From positions 1,696,856 to 1,760,855 of the forward strand of contig SCFE01000084.1 in NCBI GenBank assembly GCA_004352715.1: a stretch of DNA of 64,000 nt, read 5' to 3'. Source of the stretch: Hofstenia miamia. Lineage: Eukaryota; Xenacoelomorpha; Acoela. Both the position numbers and the translations under genes were made by a program. A model generated the notes under the pieces. The model was not told the DNA's origin, made no database searches, and worked only from the letters and a program-made list of their open reading frames with translations. This document shows, piece after piece, positions 48,433 to 60,942 of the stretch; within the stretch, counting starts at the first letter, position 1; every line of letters starts with the position of its first letter.

Positions 48433-48525
48433 ATATATATANNNNNNNNNNNNNNNNNNNNNNNNNNNNNNNNNNNNNNNNNNNNNNNNNNNNNNNNNNN
48501 NNNNNNNNNNNNNNNNNNNNNNNNN

Positions 48526-48556
<31 letters not shown>
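48433..48556. repeat. (TA)n array with assembly gap
   Basis: TA repeats on both sides of Ns at 48442-48525. The array lies immediately 3' of the Penelope-like relic. Confidence 0.95.
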
Positions 48557-48558
<2 letters not shown>

Positions 48559-48559
48559 T

Positions 48560-49340
48560 TAAGTTACTTTTTATGCGTCTTTTTTCGACAAAATGGTCAT
48601 TTTCAAGCATTTGCAGAAATGTTCCCAAAATTTTTCTCCTTATGTTTCAAATCTTAAAAATACGTTTGAATTTGATTGACGTCTTTGTTTATTTAATAAT
48701 GTTTTCTTATTGCCTCTGTAATTTTAGTTTCACGATGTCGTATTAGTATGTTAAGATTTTTCAGCTTCAGTTCACATGATGTATATGTCGGCTTGCATAT
48801 GCCCTCCTATATGTTCCTTTGCAGGAATTCTAAATGCCTTCTAGTCTCGCCAAGATAAGAACTTAAGCATTCATTACAGTAGTATGAATAAACGATATTA
48901 GAAGACAATGAGATGTGTGTATAATCATTATTAGGGATATTTGCATTTTGTTTTTTGCATGAATTTTCGAAATTGTTAAGTCTTCGTTGTATGTTCTTAT
49001 TATTTTCTTCAGTTGTTCTTGTGATTTTAAAAATGTTGACTTCCAGTACGTGTTTGTTTCGCTTTAGTTATATGTAAGCACCTGAATATTGTGCATATGA
49101 TGAAAATTTATTTTCAATAATCTTACGAATTAGTTTTTCTGGATATCAAATATTTTTGACACCTTCCATTATTGTTTCCAAACTTTTTGTAAGGCTTTTG
49201 TAATTTGAACAAGATTCCAATATTCTATTGACTAGGCACGAAACAGTATTAATTTTTTGACGCTCGTCGCAACTTGAAAAGAATACTATGTATAATTTCA
49301 ACAACTTAAATCGTATTTGATAAAAGCAATTCACACTGAT
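48560..49340 (-). mobile_element. Penelope-like element relic
   Basis: On the - strand, 49334-49146 encodes QKINTVSCLVNRILESCSNY and LETIMEGVKNI, matching the Penelope linker between RT and nuclease. Near 48905-48830 the frame reads NIVYSYYCNECLSSYLGETR followed by R-H-L, the GIY-YIG core (Y-x-x-x-C-x-x-C-x-x-x-Y-x-G-E-T-x-R). Stops after it and a missing RT show heavy decay. The 3' end runs into a (TA)n array. Confidence 0.8.
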
Positions 49341-49349
49341 TTTCCTAGT

Positions 49350-51190
49350 TAAACAGCAAAAAAAACAAATTAGTGAATCGAATTCTTAACTTAAACAAAG
49401 ACTAAACAAATGGTAATATTTAATAACCTTGTATATATATTTCTAGTTGACAAATACATGTTTATCGGCACGTAAAAGATATTTATAGTTATTTAGAAAT
49501 ACGAAAACGACATGATACATTTTGTCTAGTCGAACCAGAAACACGTCACTGACCCTTCAATATAAAAACTATATCGCGGTTACAAATTCTTGTATAACTT
49601 AAAAAACTAATTATCGTGACCAACCTATACTTTACTTTTGAAAATTTGTAAAAAACACCAACTTATCCTATCATATAAAACAATCATACTGAGCGGTTAG
49701 TTTGGTTCGAAAAGTAAATGATCACTTGGCTGAACTCCAAAGGGTTCACACCACAGGGGTGCGATAAGAGCGGGCGATCAAAAAGATATTTTAGTTAAGA
49801 AATATATTTGGAAGTTAAAATTCATTTAGAAAGAGTGGAATACGAAATCAATGTTGCCAAAAAAATACGAGCAAGTGAAAGTCACATGGAAAACAAAGAG
49901 TCTAGTTAGTTATTTTGGCCATCACCAAAACCCAAAATATAAAATAACTTATAGTTCTTACTTGTTAGAGAAAAATGGACTGCATTTTCGAAATCAGTTC
50001 AAAACGCACGGGCACCAAAAATTATGTCGGATAGAGATAATCAATGCATTGATTACCTCTTTACAATTTAATAAAGTTGGTCTGAAAAAACTGACAGACA
50101 TTGTAGTTGCATTTTCTTCTCTATGATTGGAGTTATGTAACTACTAGGGGGGAATTTTGAAATAAGAGTGATCTACTTGACGCTTTGCGCAAAGTTTCAT
50201 TAATACGTTTGTTCGAGAATATTTAAAGCAGTTAATAATATATATTCTATTAATATTTTGGGCAATTTTTGATATTTTCGTGATACCCCACTGCATTGTA
50301 CTAACAAATTTCTGCTTCGTATCCCTCTTACTAATTAGTCGATGATAATTTTAAACTGCATTATAGCCAGTGATTGTTTCTTTTGTTTAGCAACCAATAA
50401 AAGTGCATAAATTTTTCATCTTCCAATTTATTATGGATGCAGTTGAGTGCAAATGTCAAAAATTCGCACGCAGAAAATTTAAAACTCCTTCAACGCACCT
50501 GAATGGTCTGTTATGCTCATTAAAGTGACCAAAACAAAATGTATTATTAAATATTTAACAGAGGTAAATGAAAATGCCCCTTGATGTGGGAAAATATTGG
50601 AATTTTTTTAATACAATTACAATCAAATAGTAATTGACTTTAACGATTATTATAAAAGTCGATTTTTGAATAGATAAAGAGGATCAAGAGAAACGTTGAA
50701 AAGAGGTAGCAATAACATTTTTTGTTAACTATGGTCAAAGTAAGAAAGTTTTCAAACTTGTACTCTAGAAAGGCAAACGAAAATTTGGTTGTTGTTTTCT
50801 AAGTTAAATCCAGAAGATAAATTAACATATTTATGAAAAAACTTAGTTTTCTTCTCCGATCTTGGATATTGACAACTTCTTGAGTTTTTCTTAACAATGC
50901 CACATGACTAATGATAAATTCCGAAATTCATGCATATAGTCAGCATTCTGGCAACATTCTTTCTTACCAAATTCCTGGAATAATTATATTAATCGTAGTT
51001 TTTTCTGCAAATATTATTTGGATAGACTTAAACAAAATATATTCCAAAATTCAAATAACTTTGGAAATAGAATTATATTATTTTAGAACTCAAATATTCT
51101 ATAAATAACACTCCATTCACTATATTAGATATTAAACTAGTATTTGCAATCTTTTGGCATGTGAATAGCTCTCATGAAACAATCGAATCG
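49350..51190. other. Mostly non-coding; one unrecognised ORF
   Basis: A 91-codon ORF on + at 49851-50126 (MLPKKYEQVKVTWKTKSL...) is the only notable frame. It is basic, has no family motif that I recognise, and no clear splice sites. It may be a transposon remnant or chance. Confidence 0.25.
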
Positions 51191-51198
51191 CTATACAT

Positions 51199-51359
51199 TC
51201 ATTTTCCAAAAATTCCACAGCTAGATTTTTGCCTGGAGCTACCAGGGCATTTCTTTCCTTGATGAAGTAAGTTATACTTAATTGAACGAGATCGAGAAGT
51301 TTTTGTATCAAAAACACCACATTTTTTCCATGATCCCCAAGGTCCCCACACGCAATCAA
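51199..51359 (-). CDS. TSP1-domain exon of gene A
   Basis: Acceptor GGTATTTTTAG precedes the exon. Taking one base from the previous exon, the frame reads the full TSP1 signature: WGPWGSW, C, SRSR, GKKCPG and a final C. It ends at an in-frame TGA (51201-51199). Tryptophan and cysteine spacing is that of the group with a cysteine just before the first Trp. Confidence 0.8.
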
Positions 51360-54300
51360 CTAAAAATACCAAGAGATAATTATTGAGTTATAAATTTACT
51401 TACTTAATCTTATTCCTTAAATTAATTATATTGAACCCGCCAGTATTGAGAAGCCTAAGAAAGCCCACTAGAAATATGGTTAAAGCAGTTCCATAAGCCA
51501 CTACAATTAATAACAATATTGAAATGTGCGGTACTAATATATGTTCGGATAATTAGAGTAATAACGATCTTCAGCATTTTCTTTTTTCTGTATGTAACTT
51601 ATCAATTGGAATATTATTAAAAATAAATTATATTATAAATATAAATAATAATATTGCATCGATTATACTAGTAATGAAAATGGAGATATGCATGAATTTA
51701 TTTACGAATAAGATTTAAAATAACTTTATGCAGCAATTATGTAATAGTACTCCATTCTAATACTTTTGCTTAACAGTTAAGGATTACATACAGGATACTT
51801 AATTTACAATCAATTACTTTTCAAAACAAGTTTTCTCACCAGCACACACCATACTCGCTTATATTTAAAAATAAGCAATGATATAATTTAGACTCCAAAC
51901 ATAATTTTCGATGAAAATATTTAAAGCAAAAGCAAACATTTAAATGTCTGGCATTAATCATGTGCTGCAAAAGAACGCTACTGTGGTAAGGATTTGGCTA
52001 GGTTCTGTCACCTCAACCAAAAGTTCCGCCACTGAATTTACCTTCCAATAAAGAAGCAAAAACCTTTCTAAGCACCAAGTTGTGTATTTTCTCTCAGTAA
52101 ACAATGTAATATGACTTATAATTATTTAAATGTCTGCCTTACAATAGGATGGACACCATTTTTTTGAAGACCTGCTGTAGTCCTCAGATTTTCACCATTA
52201 AAAATTTATATACAAGAAAAGCTTTAATTACTTACATTTCTTCAAATCAATCACAGTGCAATCGTATGAGTAACTTAGAGAATTGTAGTTTCCACTTTGG
52301 CACTAAAAAGAGTTAGTTGACTTGACCAAACAATTCTATTGAAATATACATATAGAGTTGAATGAGATTCTAAATTTCTAATAACTAGGTTTATTATGCA
52401 GTGTAGCTCACAATTATCAAATATCAATAGGTATTATTTAATTGCTTAAACTAATCGTGCCCGCTAATTTACTGATCCGCTAAACTAGATAATCTTAAAA
52501 AGTGATAATTTCTATTTGCTACAAACAAGAGAATTTGCATAAAAATACATCAAAATTTTATGTGTGGTACAGTTTTGATGACGTTGGATTTCGAAGCCAC
52601 CTAGATAATTCAAAAAATTTCTCCAACAATACAATAATTTGGATATCGTGGAAGCTTATCAGAAGTTGTCAGAAATTGTGTTAGGTTTTACTCAAGTAAT
52701 AAATTCAAGGAGAGGTTTTCTTCAGTTCTAAGTTTAAGTTAAATAATATTTATTTTTAGCAATGTCCAATGAAACACTCGAATTCACTACTGATGAATTC
52801 GATACAGAGCTTGCGAAAAACATCAATTAAGATGCTATTTTGTTATGTATTAATCATATTAATGTAATATATTTGTTATAAAAAATTAAGTTGTTTATAT
52901 ACCTACTGCTGAGTATACGTATTTGAAACGCAATTTGCACTAAAGCCACAAAGTTGTTGGCATAAATTTGCGTGATGCTTAAAGTAGTAAGCATTAAGTA
53001 ATATCTTTTGCCCACTCCAAGGGCCGCAATCAAAGGGGGTACGGGGTGCACTTGCTCCTCCTACTTTTGAATTGATATATTTTCATAAAAATGGACTGAG
53101 CTTCAACTATCTGAGATGCCTTTTAAGGAGGAACATTCTCACATATTTGAAATGTGATTGAAATCATCAGTAAACAAATAAAGTAGAATGAAATTTATTG
53201 CAGTATTCTAATATTTACACTCTCCTTCAATATTTATTTACTAGAATATAAATAATGTATGTAACAGTATAACATGAAATCTAACTATTTAAATATATTT
53301 TATTGTTCTACATCAAAATCAAGTTCTTTATGATGATCAGGGCTCGGATAAATTGCGTTCATTATTACCAATTCTGGACATTGCTGATTTTCTGAATGCA
53401 AACATTTCTCTGGTTCATCCCAGAGAGAGTAATTGGAATATCAATTATATTCCTTCGTTTATCAGTGCTACATTTAAAATATAATATCAAAATTTCATGG
53501 AATAATATCTCGTAATTGCTGGTATAATAAAAAACGGCAATGAATATTTTGGTTTTTTGTGCAATTTCAAGTGGAAGTAACTACAGATTTTCCTTTTGAA
53601 TTTGATATTTTCTATATTGTCCAAGAATATTTTTGTAGTGCTGTTTTATCAACACTGTTGAAGTAAAGAAAAATGGAGCACCTCATTTTTCTTTTCTTGC
53701 CAGAGAATTCCTTCAAAACCAGTTGCTGATAAATCCCTTCATTTATAACGCTTTGAGATTGCGATTGACACCAACGTCACCAGATCTAAGATCTATCTTC
53801 AATCAATTGCTATCTGTGGTATTGAAGCCACATGCCTACCAGAGATGTAAGAGGACCGGGATTTTGCGGCCCTTAACCGGGCCGGCCCTAACATTTTAAT
53901 TGCCAAGCTTTATTTTGGGCTTACGTAACATTTTTTGCTCTTAATACAAAAATTGAACACACATCTATTATTAAAAATTAAAAATTTACAAACTAAACAT
54001 AGATTTAAAAATTTAAATTTAAATTTCGGTTTTAAACTGACCCTTATTTTTCAAAAAATTTTGGCCCTATGTCCAATTACATCACTGAGATCTTTTATAT
54101 CATAAGATTCGATTACTTGAAGGACAACATCATTCAGAAAATTGATGAAATATATATCAATGAAAAGCACTGCGCTTGTACAAACATATCAGCTTGTAAT
54201 GCAGAAAAATGGTGGCTTCTTTGAAAACTTTATGTGACAATAGTAATTCCCTTTGTGAATTCATTGATGTTTAATTTCATTGCAGTTAAGCTTTTAGTAT

Positions 54301-55220
54301 ATTGATAATTCACCGAACATCTATTTAAAAATGCCTATGCATTCTAGTACATATAAAATATAATAAATCCTATACTAGCGAATTTTGTCCTGATTGTGCA
54401 TAGAAATGCACTGTTTGACACGCAAGATTGCACAGCAGGGTTTGGACCAAAATCGCTATTACAAAATAATGTGCCCACTTTAAAATTTGAAGCTAGTTGC
54501 GCCCCTGCCACCTACCCAATATTTTCTGAAATGGCGCCACTGAAGCCAGCGAACTGGTTGAGTTGTCTAATTATACTTATATTAATATTATTATTATTAT
54601 TATTATTATTATTATCAATATTATTGTTACAATTATTATTATAATGCTGTAAAAGTTACAATATGCTTCCACAGATAAATGCGAGTTTCAAATATTCATT
54701 TTCAAGATTATATGAACATGTGATTTAAAAGTTTTGTTATTATTAACATGTTTTCCTGAAAATACGGTAAATTGGCGTGAACAATATAAATGATATACTT
54801 AATTAGTATAATAATCTATTATATATATTTACATGCATGAAGTATTCACGCCTTATATATGGAAATAATACTACTTACAAAAGGAGCCTCTGTTTTCCTC
54901 ATTGCATAATATTTGGCACCTGAAACTGCAATTGTGTTTTCAGAATCCAATAAAGTCGTATCTGTGAAATGGTCATCTATGTATAGATTACAAACAAATT
55001 TAGAATGGCAAAAGCTTCTGCATTTTTTGTAATGTAGGCATTTCAAAGAGCAATAAGTAACCATTTGTCCTTTAATAATCACTCCAGTAACCTTGAATGT
55101 TGACTTAGGACATTTATTTGTAGCGAAAACTTGGAAGTCTATAGATTTGCGATTGATATAATAATGTTGATTTACAGCAGAAATTACCTTGATCAGTAGA
55201 AAACTGTAAACTAATTGCAT
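51199..55220 (-). CDS. Secreted PAN-like + TSP1 protein (gene A), three exons
   Basis: Proposed exons on - are 55220-54879, 52302-52236 and 51359-51199. GT/AG introns with phases 0 and 1 join to exactly 190 codons including TGA. Exon 1 encodes a signal peptide (h-region LVYSFLLIKVISAV) and a module with six cysteines (37, 57, 61, 67, 71, 77) in the pattern C...YCSLKC...CRSFC...C-N-L-Y, resembling PAN/apple domains. Exon 2 encodes CQSGNYNSLSYSYDC. Exon 3 is a thrombospondin type-1 repeat: DCVWGPWGSWKKC, then TSRSRSI, then GKKCPGSSRQKSSC. The product is probably extracellular and adhesive or ligand-binding. More exons between these cannot be excluded. The longest ORF over exon 3 is in the wrong frame. 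A paralogue of exon 1 lies at 58.6-58.9 kb. Confidence 0.65.
52236..52302 (-). CDS. Short cysteine-containing linker exon of gene A
   Basis: 67 bases between a good acceptor (AACTCTTTTTAG) and a consensus donor (GTAAGTAATT). Phase 0 in and phase 1 out fit the flanking exons exactly. It encodes 22 residues with two cysteines. No domain is assigned. Confidence 0.6.
53000..54560. other. Intron 1 of gene A: repeats, no clear exon
   Basis: Includes a GC-rich patch at about 53850-53895 (CCGGGATTTTGCGG, CCGGGCCGGCCC) that looks like a repeat-element end, and a 54380-54550 stretch with an unrecognised + strand frame. No exon could be joined to gene A. Confidence 0.35.
54566..54640 (+). repeat. (TTA)n-type microsatellite
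   Basis: Runs of TTA/TAT trinucleotides, partly interrupted. Confidence 0.85.
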
Positions 55221-55930
55221 CACAAGTTCTCTAGTTTACTTCGTTTGTTATAATAAATTATTTAAACTTTAAATGCCAACGTATATCATGGTTACTTGTT
55301 CGAATGAATTATTAATTTTGCATTCTTGACGTTCGCAACTAGCTAATTAAGAAGTGGATCTCTATTTTTCCAAATTAAAAAAAATTGTAAGATTGAAAAA
55401 ATAACCAATTTAGTGAAGCTAAAGTCCCTCATAGACATAAATTCACTTAACATTAAATTTTTTTGATATAAATGCAATTTCTAAAGCTTAGAGCAATATT
55501 GGAAGGTTTATGCGATGCCTAAGTAGACTATACCTGCAAAATATGCATTAGAAACTATTTTCATAACATTGACAATCTTTCTGAGCGAAAACATTTTTTA
55601 CATTTTTTCTATGTTTTGAATGACTTACGCGTCAATAGATATTACAATTAAATGTTTGATTTTTTACATATACATTACATAAAACTTACAAAACTATTAC
55701 GAATGAAATGTTATAGTTTTATTACTAAATTTAAAAGAAAATAATATTCACTTTGGCTCCGATTACGCGTTTAATCTTCTGCTGTTTTAACATAGTTTAC
55801 TTTTATATGAAGTTAAACTAGTTACCAATATAAGTAATATCATATCTTCAGGTTTGAATTATTGTGTGTATTACGCTAGCTTTATGTTGAATAATTTCTA
55901 TATGAATATCATATTTATGCAGAAATATTA

Positions 55931-56025
55931 TTAGTTATAGACCATATTTTGCCATTCAGCAGGTGTATATTCAGGCGGCATGGGTAAATGCCCAATCTTT
56001 GGGTTTCCAATGTTAATTTCTTTAG
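55931..56025 (-). CDS. Candidate terminal exon of an unrecognised gene
   Basis: After an acceptor-like ATTTTTAAG, the - strand reads KEINIGNPKIGHLPMPPEYT then PAEWQNMVYN and TAA, 31 codons needing one base from the preceding exon. The composition (Pro, Trp, Met, Gly) is protein-like and unlike random translation here. I do not recognise the family. It lies between the two PAN genes, so it could end gene B or belong to a separate gene. Confidence 0.35.
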
Positions 56026-58570
56026 CTTAAAAATGCATTCTACAAAAAATATATAGTTAAATACTGAGATAGTAAAATGAAGTATTCTGATAGTTTCTTG
56101 AAAGTGTCACACCGTTTTTGATCAGTTAACTTACTTACAATTGTGATGTTCCGATTTGTCTGTAATGTTCAGATTTTTTGAAAATGTAATCACTGTATTG
56201 CTTGGGATTGACCTTATAATAAAAAATGACTTTTTATCAGTTTTAGAGCATTTGTATTGATGGCTTGAAAATAATATAGCTAAGTGCAAAATTTCAACGG
56301 TGTATATATATATATATATATAAATTAGAAACGTAAATGTAGATAAAATATTCTGACAATTATAAAATATAGTATATTATATGTGGTAAAAGACATAATT
56401 TTTTATTAATCATTATTGTTTTAGTTTTATTATCTTTTATCCTTTAACGTGATTTCTTTACAAATTTCAATTGATATTGCGCATTTAAATACTTATGTTT
56501 TTGATTCAAGTGGCAGTTAGTATTGAAATACAAAATTTATGTTTTCGACAAAACAGTAAGAACTTATATTTTGCAGTTTCAGCTAAACGAGAGATATGCC
56601 AAGTTCAAAGTGACAGCTGCGTTTGTACGCACTAGTCAGAATTGCTTTAAAAACGATAATATGTCTATTGCAGCAAAGCCACAATACGCGTATCCATTGA
56701 CCGTAGTATTAGCCGCTTAAAAATAATTTAAATTTTTTTGCATCAAAGCCATCTAAAGCTAACTTCAAGGAATTAAATGAATTGTTGAAAGACAGATTAA
56801 AGTGAATAAAACGAGTCACTGTTCACAATTAACTTAACACATGCAAATAACAAGCTTAAAGACTTTAATAAACGCGGTACTTGACAAAACCAGGACTAAT
56901 TTTTCAATATATATTGGTCTCATTATTGAAAAATGTACTTTATTGAGTTAAGGTTTTAATGCGACCCTGTGTATCCTATATTCTTGCAAAACGGACTTTC
57001 GAAATAGCTTTAATAATTTAGGATTATATGTCGCTGAACATTTGAAAAATATACTCAACATTAATTTCATTGCAAAAAATAAAGCTTAGCGTACTTTTGT
57101 ACTAAGAGACGCACTATGAGTGAGAAAATCTATTTTCCTATATAATACGCACCGGACTATAAGGCGGATAATCAAAATAGTTGGATATGTAAAATCATTA
57201 ACGATAACTGTAAAATTTTACCCAAAAAATACATGGACTCTTCCAGTAATTACTCTTTTACTAAGCACTTAAATTTTTTTCTATTGCGTTAAAACTAAAA
57301 TTTGGAATATAGTGCCATCAGGCAAGCCTATGCATTGTTTATACATAAAGCGCATTACCGATTTTCTTTAATAATGTAGAGACTTTGTGCCTTCTTATTA
57401 TGCGAAAACTACAGTCGATGTTATTCAAAAACACAAAATAGTAAATTCCGATCGCAAAAACAAAAATTAAAGAAATTTAAAATGCAATGTGTCTGTTCGT
57501 GTGCACAAGCATAGGATAGGTTTTACTAGACAAGAAAAAGTTGTTGGGGGAATATATATTCATTTTTACCTCTACAAGACACATACATTTTCATAATATA
57601 TCACAACTATTCCTCTGCAAACCATTGATGTTTCTCTTTTGATGTTCTCAAAGCTGATTTTTTTCTGTTAAAAAATAAACTATTATTAATTAGAATATAA
57701 AAAAATGAATTATTTTTTCAATATTTCAACAGGTTTTTTTTGGGTCACCGCGTTATTGAATGACTCTACTTCATCGTATTTGTGATGTCTTTCATCTGAA
57801 AATCCTGCATACACCTATTCTTTGCTACGTTGTTTCATAGAGCACAGGTAACTCGCCTATATAGCAGTTCTAATTAATCCTAATTATAATAGAATTTTTT
57901 CAAAATCTGTGATGTTTTCTCTGAAAAATTTTAAGCACTTATCTCTCACTCATGAAGATATTTAGAATCTGAAAGTACGTTTCCTAAATATTTTTACAAA
58001 AATCAGATTTGTCATTGGAAAAAATATATTATATGTGTTTACTTCTTCTACAAGAGTAAGTTTAGCACGAATCTTCATCATTGCATGAGTGGGCCCAACC
58101 CCATATTTCTTAACAGGTTTGGAGAAAATGGCTCAAAAATGTAAACCAAGAAATTTGTTACTTAAAAACAAATCTGGTAGAATTAGAATTAAACAACATG
58201 TAATTTAACTGTTCCTAATTTTAGCGTTACTTGCTGATTGAAAGTTTTGGAAACTTTGCAATGCCACTATTTTAAACTTTTTATGTTAAGGCAAAATATT
58301 TGAAGACCACAGAGGAGAAAGTGCATATGTCACAATTTGGGATTTTTTCAGTTATGGACGCCATTATGTAGATAATGTTCCAAAGTGTCTTCCGAATATC
58401 ACTGTTTTGTCAAAAAGAGCATATGTCTCATTTTATTCCAAGGAGAAAAAACCCTGTACTTGTTAAGAAGGGCATATATCCACTTTGAAAAAAGGCGAAA
58501 GGGCATAAGTCCGACTGTCACATATGCCCTTTTTCCCGGGTAGTCTTCATTTCAAAGCAGATATAAGTTA
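56026..58570 (-). other. Region downstream of gene B exon 1: several exon-like pieces
   Basis: On the - strand, KKYGVGPTHAMMKIRAKLTL plus VEE (about 58120-58050) is followed by a donor-like GTAAAC. DERHHKYDEVESFNNAVTQ (about 57820-57760) follows the acceptor-like GGATTTTCAG. KKSALRTSKEKHQWFAEE then a stop (57664-57608) follows a strong acceptor (TTTTTTAACAG). Phases do not join simply with gene B exon 1 (which ends in phase 0). There is a (TA)n at about 56302-56322. No TSP1 exon was found. Confidence 0.25.
58466..58540. repeat. Short palindromic repeat (GGGCATAT type)
   Basis: AAGGGCATAT near 58467 and ATATGCCCTTTTT near 58525 are inverted, with a third AAAGGGCATAAG copy between. It resembles a small MITE or terminal-repeat relic. 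Confidence 0.35.
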
Positions 58571-58578
58571 TTACTTAC

Positions 58579-58920
58579 GAATGGAGCTTCTGTTTTCTTC
58601 ATTGCATAAAAACGAGCCCCAAAAATTGGATTTGTATTCTCAAAACTCAGCAAATGAGTGTTTGTAAAATGATCGTCATTATATAGATTACATGAGAATT
58701 TATAGTGGCAAAAACTTCTACAAGTTTTGTAATATAGACATTTCAATGAGCAATAAGTCACAGTATGGGACTTCATTGTAATACCAGTGACACTAAATTG
58801 TAAATTGGGGCATTTGTTCTCCTCAAAAAGCTGAAAATCGATTGATTTACTAATAATGTAATATTGTCCACTTGTTCCAAAGAAAATTACAAACGGAATT
58901 GTAACAAATAAGATCTTCAT
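58579..58920 (-). CDS. Secreted PAN-like protein (gene B), first exon
   Basis: Exon 1 starts at ATG 58920 and ends at the donor GTAAGTAATA after exactly 114 codons, the same length and phase as exon 1 of gene A. It begins with a clear signal peptide (MKILFVTIPFVIFFGTSG) and has the same six cysteines at 37, 57, 61, 67, 71 and 77. Shared stretches include KSIDFQ, VTYCSLKCL, CRSFCH and TEAPF. The two are tandem paralogues about 3.4 kb apart on the same strand. Downstream exons, including an expected TSP1, are not identified, so completeness is unknown. Confidence 0.75.
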
Positions 58921-59346
58921 GACTTGTTAATTTAGAAGTGACTTTTTTGAATCCGAGGAGAATAACAACAAAAATTGGCTTCTGGAAATTTTACAACTTT
59001 GTTTTGTACATGCTAAGTGAGCTAATTGATTAATTTCTTTTTAAATTTGTGTTCAGTACAATGCGTCTCATTGGTTCACAAAGTATAAACAACAATAGAA
59101 TAAAGTTCAATTTATGGAAGAGCAATTCCGGATTAAAATCTATTAAATAATATTAAAAGAATTATATAACACAATTAAAATTGCACTTACCTTTTTTTCA
59201 TATGTGAACAATGAGCAAAGCAAACGTTTATATCTTTATTGATATTATTGCAATATTTGTAAATTCCTATATGTCTAATAATCAAATTAACATAATAGGA
59301 AGATTTCAGTATTTTCCTTTTGTAATTCAATAATAATAATAATGAA

Positions 59347-59349
<3 letters not shown>

Positions 59350-59381
<32 letters not shown>

Positions 59382-59533
59382 NNNNNNNNNNNNNNNNNNN
59401 NNNNNNNNNNNNNNNNNNNNNNNNNNNNNNNNNNNNNNNNNNNNNNNNNNNNNNNNNNNNNNNNNNNNNNNNNNNNNNNNNNNNNNNNNNNNNNNNNNNN
59501 NNNNNNNNNNNNNNNNNNNNNNNNNNNNNNNNN

Positions 59534-59566
<33 letters not shown>
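59350..59566. repeat. (TA)n array with assembly gap
   Basis: TA repeats flank Ns at 59382-59533. Confidence 0.95.
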
Positions 59567-59574
<8 letters not shown>

Positions 59575-59599
59575 TTATTTATTTATTTATATATATAAT

Positions 59600-60480
59600 A
59601 TTAGCTGAAAATCATTGAAAAATTTAGCAAAAGCGTAAAAATCTTGTCATCGGTTTCGATTTGAAGCAAGCCAATACCTAAATATTGAATTTTTTTGAAA
59701 TTCCTTTTAAAAGCACAATATTATGTTATAATTTTTCCATGGTTAGGGAAATACAGTCATGTTTATTCAACTATTCGTAAGCGAGATATAAATAAATTAG
59801 AGAAATTCACCTGCTCCTAAAGATATTGTAAACTTACACAAACATATTTAAATTGAAGTAGACATCAGCGCAACACTTTTTGCAATCGACTGAGACAGCT
59901 GAGTTATGATATGGAATTATTATTTTGTGATAATATTAATAAAATATATAATTTATACTTGATAAATCGGTTTTTCTCACTAATGCTTGAATCAATTCGT
60001 TTGTTTACTAAATGCATTCATTATGCTATAATTACTACTACTCGAACGCATTTATTTCGCAAATCTGTTTACGCTAATTGAAACAGCATCTGAAGCATTC
60101 TCATTTAATTTTTTGAAATAATTCAAAAACTATTCTGTGCAGTGGAGTGCTCAAGAGGGCATTTTGGACTGTCCCCATCGGGATTTCAACATCGATTTTG
60201 ATTGATTCAATCTCTTTTTTTTAAAATTTTTCAAAAAATATTTAAAACTAATGTGTCATTGTAAACTTCTTCAGTCTAACTTTTTAATATTTTTAATTTT
60301 TCGCGATGCCTAACCCCACATTTGGTCATTCAAGTAGATCAAAGCTAATTAGTTCCCTCCATCAGAAGATTGTGTGTACACTCTTGATTCTGTGTGTAAA
60401 CCTCCACAAGTATTCCCGTCGTTGTTCTCTTAAAGAATCAAAACGGGACACATTTCCTTAATAAATCAATTTGAGAAATT
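59600..60480. other. Non-coding stretch
   Basis: No exon, element domain or RNA gene seen. Confidence 0.4.
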
Positions 60481-60483
60481 TGA

Positions 60484-60702
60484 CTAAAAAATTAAAGTTA
60501 GTGACAATTGTTGGATTTGATTCACACAAGGATTCCAAAAAATTAGCAACGTTCCAATAACGTCAAATGATTGTACCAATTCAAATTCATACAACCGGTT
60601 ATCACCAAGATATAAATCATAATAGCTTGCAATGTAAATTGTTACTATAAATAACAGCAGAAGAATCTTTAAAAAAATTGGAATTGTGTTTAAAATCTTC
60701 AA
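60484..60702 (-). CDS. Small ORF with hydrophobic N-terminus, unrecognised
   Basis: 72 codons from an ATG. Residues 1-26 (MKILNTIPIFLKILLLLFIVTIYIAS) form a signal peptide or anchor, followed by YYDLYLGDNRLYEFELVQSFD and one cysteine. It lies upstream of gene B on the same strand and also begins MKIL, but lacks the six-cysteine pattern. It could be the first exon of another secreted protein or chance. Confidence 0.3.
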   Translation of the reverse strand: MKILNTIPIFLKILLLLFIVTIYIASYYDLYLGDNRLYEFELVQSFDVIGTLLIFWNPCVNQIQQLSLTLIF

Positions 60703-60901
60703 CCAATAAACATGGATCTAAATAATAGAACTAAGTGATTATATTATTATTTATGTTGTACGAGAGCGCCTTCTGAACAAGGTATTTTATATATTTTGTA
60801 TGTGAAACTAAACTGCGTGTAAAATTTAGAGTAAAAATGTTTGCTACACTACTTGGTATGCACAATTCAAGCACCTAGTGTAAAAATTTCCTATAGGGTA
60901 G

Positions 60902-60904
<3 letters not shown>

Positions 60905-60942
<38 letters not shown>

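Noticed and set aside
51132-51359. 75-codon - strand ORF (ends RLQILV) over the TSP1 exon
   Set aside because: The neighbouring frame gives a complete TSP1 signature and correct splice phase, so this is a shadow frame.
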